DNA of 64,000 nt from Granulicella aggregans (GTDB taxonomy: Bacteria > Acidobacteriota > Terriglobia > Terriglobales > Acidobacteriaceae): contig NZ_JAGSYE010000003.1 in the NCBI RefSeq assembly GCF_025685565.1, positions 1 through 64,000 of the forward strand, given 5' to 3'. Numbering within the stretch: the stretch's first letter is position 1; each line of letters starts with the position of its first letter. Below the pieces are notes generated by a model. The model was not told the DNA's origin, did not search any database, and was given only the letters and a program-made list of their open reading frames with translations. Positions 59,589 through 64,000 of this stretch are shown here, one piece after another. The position numbers were made by a program, and so were the translations under genes.

Positions 59589-62273
59589 TTACTTCACCTC
59601 CGCCTTCAAGGTCAGGTCGCGCGACGAATCCCCCACCCATACCATCCGCGTCCCTTCAGGCCTAATCCACGTCTTCTTCTCGACCGACCAGTACTCAAAC
59701 GCGCGCGGAGCAATCGTCAGTTTGACCTCACGCTCCTCACCCGGCTTGAGCGAGATCCGGTCGAATGCCGCCAGCGTCTTCGGCGCGAACTGCACGCCTT
59801 CAGGCTTCGACTTCGGTGCTTCGAGATAGACCTCTGCCACTTCATCGCCCGCGACCGCTCCCGTGTTCTTTACCTTCACGGAAACTTCAGCACCACCGCC
59901 TGCACTCGGCTTCACCTTCACGTCCGACATGGCGAACTTCGTATACGACAGCCCGAACCCGAACGGGAACAGCGGCTCAATCTTCTGGTCGTCGAACCAG
60001 CGGTAGCCGACCAGTACGCCTTCCGAGAAGGTCGTCTTGCCATCGACGCCCGCTGACGACCGCTCCGGATGAGCAGGCGAGGTTGCCGGATAGTCCCCAA
60101 GCGTCTTGCCCCAGGTCATCGGCAGCTTGCCGCCGGGATTCGCCAGCCCGAGCAGGATCTTCGCCTCGGCTGGTCCACCCTCGTCACCGGTCCACCACAT
60201 CTCCACCACGCCCTTCACCTTATCGATCCAGGGCATCGCCACCGGCTGGCTCGAGTTCAGAACAACCACCGTGTTCGGATTCACCGCAGCGATGTCCTCA
60301 ATCAGCTTGTCCTGATCTCCCGGCAGTCGGAAGTGCGGCTTGTCACGCGTCCATACAAAGACGACAGCGGTCTTTGAAGACTTCGCCGCCGCAACCGCCG
60401 CATCGTGATCGCGCTCGCGAGCCTCGGGAGTGGACCAGTTCAGGCGAACCTGCACCGGAGCGCTGGAGGTGTCGAGGGACGTCCTGATCTCGATTGCGTG
60501 TGCTCCCTTGGTGAGTTGGATTGAGCGCCGGACGTTGTCGAGACCGTCCGTGGTCGGAAGACCGCCGTCCTGGGTGGCGTACTGGATGTCGCCGTGCACT
60601 GCGCCCTTGGCAGCGCCGGTGCGGCCGATCTCCTTGCCGTCGATGCTGAGGATCGCGCGGGTTCCGAGGACCTGCAGGTAGAGCCAGTAGTCCCCATCAG
60701 CGGGGACGGTCAGGTCGCCCTTCCATATGGCTACCGTGTTGGGCGGCAGCGGCTTACCGTTCGTCTGCGTAAAGTCCACCGACAAATCGACCATCGCGCT
60801 GCCCGAAGCGTCCGTCCGCTCCAATCCAGGCTGTCCGCCGTGGCTCAAAGCGCTGGCAGGGATGGTGGCTCCAGTGAGATCGTCGGCCACGGCGAAGTTG
60901 ACCTCCGTCTTTGGCGCGAGCTTTTTCATGGCTGCCAGCGGCGATACTTGCCGGGCAGGGATGCCAGGCGAGCGCTCGCCAAAGGTGCCGATGGCATCCA
61001 CCTGCCCTGCGGTAGGGCCAATCAGCGCGACGCTTTCGCTCTGCTTGAGCGGGAGAATGCCGCCCTCATTCTTCAGCAGAACAGCAGCGTCTTCGGCGGT
61101 CTTTTCGATGATCGCGCCGTTGCCTTCAAGATCCTGCGGAGTGACATCGTGTTTCTGCTTGCCATCCAGATATCCAAAGCGCGCAATCTCGTAGAGCACA
61201 CGCCGCGCGGCCGCTGTGATGGTCGCCTCGGTGATCGAACCATCCTTGAGCGCGTCTTTCATCGTCGCCGGGTCGGAGTCCATCGGGAAGGCGTTGACGT
61301 CCATGCCTGCCGCGCCCTTCTCTTCAGGGATGGAACCGCCGAGCATCCCTGCAAGCGCTGCGGGGTCGAGCGGAGCAGGAGGAGGCCCCTGCGGCGGAAC
61401 GGTCACGAAGTAGTTGTGGATCAGCGAAGCGAGCGGGCTTACCGGATCGGCTGCCCCTGGCATCTCCATCGTCAGACCTTCGTTCAGGAAATGGACGTTG
61501 TGTACCCCGCCCCAGTCCGAGGTGATGAAGCCTTTGAAACCGAGTTCGTCGCGCAAGATCGTCTTCAGCCCGTCGGAGTTACCGCAGGCAAACTTGCCAT
61601 TCAGCCGGTTGTAGGAACACATGATCGACGCCACGCCTGCTTTGATCGCGGCGTCAAAGGGCGCGACATAGACTTCGTGGAGTGCTTGTTGATCGACGAA
61701 GACGTTATAAGAATCGGAGTCATAGGCAACAAAGTGTTTGGCCTGCGACATCACTCCCTGCGCTTGTTCGCCCTTGATCTCGGCCGCGCCCATCGCTCCG
61801 TTCAAGAGAGGGTCCTCGCCCAGCGTGTTGTAAGCGCGCGCAAAGGTGATGTCGCGATCGATGTTGATGAAGGGCTGCAGCACAACATCTATCCCCAGCG
61901 ACCGCGCCTGCCGGCCAATGGCCACGCCATTCTGTTCGGCGTCCTTTGTGCTCCACGTTGCGGCAACGCCCATGGTCGCCGTCTGCGCCTGCCCTGCATT
62001 CTTCGTCAACACGCCCGGAGGCCCATCGGCCATGCGCAGCGACGGCACTCCAAGGCGCGGCACTCCCGGCAGATAGCCCGCCTGTCCCTGGTACGTCGCG
62101 TCCGGCTCCACAGCGCCGCGGATCAGGTTCATCTTCTCTTCCAGCGTCATCTGTTGCAGCAGCTTGTCGATTCGGGCCTCGTCCACCTTCTCGGGCGGCG
62201 TCACCTGGGCGCCCACCGATACGGCGATCGCGGTTGAAAGAACGGCAAAGACAGCAAGATGGCGGAAGTTCAT
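59589..62273 (-). CDS. Glycoside hydrolase family 3 beta-glucosidase with PA14 domain
   Basis: 894 residues with a signal peptide (about 22 residues, cut near VGAQ). The GH3 N-terminal barrel carries KHFVAYDSDSYN and the nucleophile aspartate in KGFITSDWGGVHNVHF near 255; GVPSLRMADGPPGV is also typical. The C-terminal half contains the alpha/beta sandwich (VALIGPTAGQVDAIGTFGERSPG), an inserted PA14 carbohydrate-binding domain near 470-610 (WKGDLTVPADGDYWLYLQVLGTRAILSIDGKEIG) and a fibronectin-like end (VSVKVKNTGAVAGDEVAEVYLEAPKS). Secreted or periplasmic; releases glucose from beta-glucosides, fitting a plant-polymer degrader. An ATG start is used; upstream gene pepA is divergent. Confidence 0.94.
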   Translation of the reverse strand: MNFRHLAVFAVLSTAIAVSVGAQVTPPEKVDEARIDKLLQQMTLEEKMNLIRGAVEPDATYQGQAGYLPGVPRLGVPSLRMADGPPGVLTKNAGQAQTATMGVAATWSTKDAEQNGVAIGRQARSLGIDVVLQPFINIDRDITFARAYNTLGEDPLLNGAMGAAEIKGEQAQGVMSQAKHFVAYDSDSYNVFVDQQALHEVYVAPFDAAIKAGVASIMCSYNRLNGKFACGNSDGLKTILRDELGFKGFITSDWGGVHNVHFLNEGLTMEMPGAADPVSPLASLIHNYFVTVPPQGPPPAPLDPAALAGMLGGSIPEEKGAAGMDVNAFPMDSDPATMKDALKDGSITEATITAAARRVLYEIARFGYLDGKQKHDVTPQDLEGNGAIIEKTAEDAAVLLKNEGGILPLKQSESVALIGPTAGQVDAIGTFGERSPGIPARQVSPLAAMKKLAPKTEVNFAVADDLTGATIPASALSHGGQPGLERTDASGSAMVDLSVDFTQTNGKPLPPNTVAIWKGDLTVPADGDYWLYLQVLGTRAILSIDGKEIGRTGAAKGAVHGDIQYATQDGGLPTTDGLDNVRRSIQLTKGAHAIEIRTSLDTSSAPVQVRLNWSTPEARERDHDAAVAAAKSSKTAVVFVWTRDKPHFRLPGDQDKLIEDIAAVNPNTVVVLNSSQPVAMPWIDKVKGVVEMWWTGDEGGPAEAKILLGLANPGGKLPMTWGKTLGDYPATSPAHPERSSAGVDGKTTFSEGVLVGYRWFDDQKIEPLFPFGFGLSYTKFAMSDVKVKPSAGGGAEVSVKVKNTGAVAGDEVAEVYLEAPKSKPEGVQFAPKTLAAFDRISLKPGEEREVKLTIAPRAFEYWSVEKKTWIRPEGTRMVWVGDSSRDLTLKAEVK

Positions 62274-62424
62274 CGAATAAGGCTCCTTAGATCAAACTGC
62301 AGGAAACAAAACCTGATATGAAACTCAACCTGAAGCTGGGAGTATAGCGCCCGAAGTGGAGTTTGGTCTCCTCCAGCCAGAATGTAGGAAAAAGGCCACC
62401 AGCGCGACGCGATACGATAGACAG

Positions 62425-63933
62425 ATGGATACGAAGCTGATCAGCCAGGACCTCGCCACCGTTGCAACGCCTCTGCTTGCCGTCTTTGCCGTCGACACCG
62501 CCGAACCAAAGAGCGAGAAGCCTTCGCTGAGCTTGCTGACGACCAATGAAGCGGTGTCGGCTGCCGTAGCGGCCGTCCTCACTTCGGGCGAATTCAAGGC
62601 CGCAGTTGGCGACACCGTCGTGATCCACGCGCCCGCTGGCCTTGCCGCAGAGCGCCTGCTGATCATCGGGCTTGGCAAGAAAAAGTCTCTCTCGCTCGAT
62701 GAGCTTCGCAAGGGCGGCGGCACCGCCGTTCGCGCCGCGAAACCTCGTGGCCTGCGCGAGGTCGCCATCGCCTTCCCCACGCTCGAGACGATTTCGGCTG
62801 CCCATGCTGCTCGCGTCATCGCCGAAGGTATTGAGCTCTCGGACATCGACTACGACACGTACAAGAGCGACCGCAAGGACCTCTCCGTTACCACAGCAAC
62901 TGTCGTCATCTCCGCACCCAGCGCTGAGATTGAGGCGGGCGTCGAAGAAGGCCGCATAATCGGAGCCTCCCAGAACTTCACCCGCGAGCTGGTCAATGAG
63001 CCGGGAAACATTTTGACCCCGACGGTGCTCGGCCAGCGGGCCGCCGCCATGTGCGCGGAGGTCGGCCTGAAGTGCGAGGTCTACTCCACCGAAAAGCTGC
63101 ACGAGTTGAAGATGGGCTCGTTCTGGGCCGTCTCGCAGGGATCAGCCGAACCACCCGCGCTCATCGTCATGACCTACGAGCCGGAAGTGGCCCAGGCAGA
63201 AGGCGCACCCGTCATCGGACTCGTCGGTAAGGGCATCACCTTCGACACCGGCGGCATCTCCATCAAGCCCGCCGACGGCATGGAGAAGATGAAGTACGAC
63301 ATGGCCGGCGCTGGAGCGATGATCGGCGCGATGCGCGCCATCGCGCTGCTGAAGCCCGCCGTCAAGGTCATCAGCGTTGTCTGTTCTGCTGAGAATATGC
63401 CCGATGGGAAGGCCTTCAAGCCGGGCGACGTGGTCACCGCCATGTCGGGCAAGACCATCGAGATCGTCAACACCGACGCTGAAGGCCGGCTTGTACTCGC
63501 CGATGGTTTGCACTATGCGAAGACGCTCGGCTGCACCCATCTCATCAACGCGGCTACTCTCACGGGTGCTGTAGCTATTGCGTTGGGCAAGCTCAACGTC
63601 GGGTTGTTCTCAAACGACGACGCGACGGTAGAAAAGTTCACCAGCGGCCTCGCCGTCTCGGGCGAAAAGTACTGGCGTCTCCCCTGCACCGACGACTACG
63701 CCGACCAGATCAAGAGCCCCATCGCCGATATCCAGAACACCGGCATCACGCGCTATGGCGGGTCGATTACGGCGGCAATGTTCCTCAAGGAGTTCGTCGG
63801 AGAGACGCCGTGGATCCACCTCGATATCGCAGCTATGGCCTGGAACGACGAGACCAAACCTTGGCTCGCCAAAGGCCCATCCGGGATTGCAGTCCGCTCC
63901 ATCACAGAGTGGGTCAGAAGCTACGCGGAGTAG
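62425..63933 (+). CDS. pepA: Leucyl aminopeptidase (M17)
   Basis: 502 residues from ATG 62425; the frame is open to 62356. The M17 catalytic domain has the two-zinc ligands in GLVGKGITFDTGGISIKPADGMEKMKYDMAGA (K, D) and the signature NTDAEGRLVLADGL near 350-363, with the conserved arginine in it; N-terminal regulatory domain 1-160. ENMPDGKAFKPGDVVTAMSGKTIEIVNTDAEGR is diagnostic. A cytosolic zinc/manganese aminopeptidase that removes N-terminal residues; some PepA also bind DNA at recombination sites. Divergent from the GH3 gene (about 150 bases between the starts). Ends 67 bases before the window end, and that stretch holds nothing recognised. Confidence 0.95.
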   Translation: MDTKLISQDLATVATPLLAVFAVDTAEPKSEKPSLSLLTTNEAVSAAVAAVLTSGEFKAAVGDTVVIHAPAGLAAERLLIIGLGKKKSLSLDELRKGGGTAVRAAKPRGLREVAIAFPTLETISAAHAARVIAEGIELSDIDYDTYKSDRKDLSVTTATVVISAPSAEIEAGVEEGRIIGASQNFTRELVNEPGNILTPTVLGQRAAAMCAEVGLKCEVYSTEKLHELKMGSFWAVSQGSAEPPALIVMTYEPEVAQAEGAPVIGLVGKGITFDTGGISIKPADGMEKMKYDMAGAGAMIGAMRAIALLKPAVKVISVVCSAENMPDGKAFKPGDVVTAMSGKTIEIVNTDAEGRLVLADGLHYAKTLGCTHLINAATLTGAVAIALGKLNVGLFSNDDATVEKFTSGLAVSGEKYWRLPCTDDYADQIKSPIADIQNTGITRYGGSITAAMFLKEFVGETPWIHLDIAAMAWNDETKPWLAKGPSGIAVRSITEWVRSYAE

Positions 63934-64000
63934 CTTATGTCCATCTCTGTTGGAGGGCTGTTCTGACCGTCGTGACCATGTTGAATCTGTGAACTATGCT

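Noticed and set aside
60594-62237. 547-codon open frame on the plus strand
   Set aside because: It is the antisense of the GH3 beta-glucosidase gene, basic and without family motifs; a shadow caused by high GC third positions.
1-64000. CRISPR arrays, tRNA, rRNA, tmRNA and phage genes
   Set aside because: Looked for by eye (regular repeats, CCA-ended cloverleaf arms, integrase motifs) and none found; a short RNA gene could still be missed without a covariance search.

Overview
The window reads as chromosome of a soil acidobacterium, most likely family Acidobacteriaceae (Terriglobus, Granulicella or Edaphobacter type). This is inferred from gene content, not from a marker tree: a 969-residue TonB receptor with an N-terminal carboxypeptidase-like regulatory domain, a secretin fused to a C-terminal cohesin-like domain, many secreted enzymes with Tat-like or Sec signals, moderately high GC and frequent TTG/GTG starts. 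No rRNA, tRNA, CRISPR array or intact mobile element is visible.

Layout. (1) 1-3328: end of a TolC-like efflux protein and an mlaE-mlaF-mlaD lipid transport operon whose MlaD carries an extra OmpA-like C-terminus. (2) 3526-5775: an eroded arsenic island, with arsR, arsM and arsC intact but the acr3 arsenite pump reduced to a 5' stub joined tail to tail to a dedA 5' stub. (3) 6003-12544: a 59-residue small protein divergent from a methyltransferase, an outer-membrane-like protein, a ferritin-VIT membrane protein (MbfA type), a beta-barrel protein, YceI and a flavoprotein. (4) 12709-16006: a type III polyketide synthase operon (synthase, methyltransferase, a 36-residue membrane microprotein, DUF2306); the flavoprotein and YceI just beyond probably belong to the same pathway. 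(5) 16371-29386: two OmpR-type two-component systems flanking a phosphorus-scavenging block (histidine acid phosphatase/phytase, YncE-like propeller, TonB receptor, remnant of a phosphodiesterase). (6) 29331-30542: a graveyard of an IS6-family remnant, a truncated unknown gene and the tail of an epimerase. (7) 30550-37351: SDR with divergent AraC regulator, then a multicopper oxidase, a PQQ dehydrogenase with two built-in cytochrome c modules and a sugar isomerase-like protein. (8) 37710-53658: mostly housekeeping genes (rhomboid, engB, accA, dnaE, queF) mixed with a sialidase-like protein, a carboxylesterase, a two-domain cyclophilin, an HpnB-like glycosyltransferase and a transporter. (9) 53701-63933: M48 protease, a gspD-pseudopilin-pseudopilin operon, smpB, a 42-bp perfect palindrome centred on a parS-like core, a GH3 beta-glucosidase and leucyl aminopeptidase.

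The strongest points for a second look are the parS-like palindrome at 59509-59550, the type III PKS cluster with its coupled microprotein, the internally duplicated domain behind the rhomboid protease, the dedA/acr3 deletion junction, and the series of clearly decaying genes (acr3, PepSY-type protein, phosphodiesterase, IS6 transposase, epimerase), which together show ongoing deletion in the accessory half of the window. Family names come from motif recognition by eye; no database search was run.
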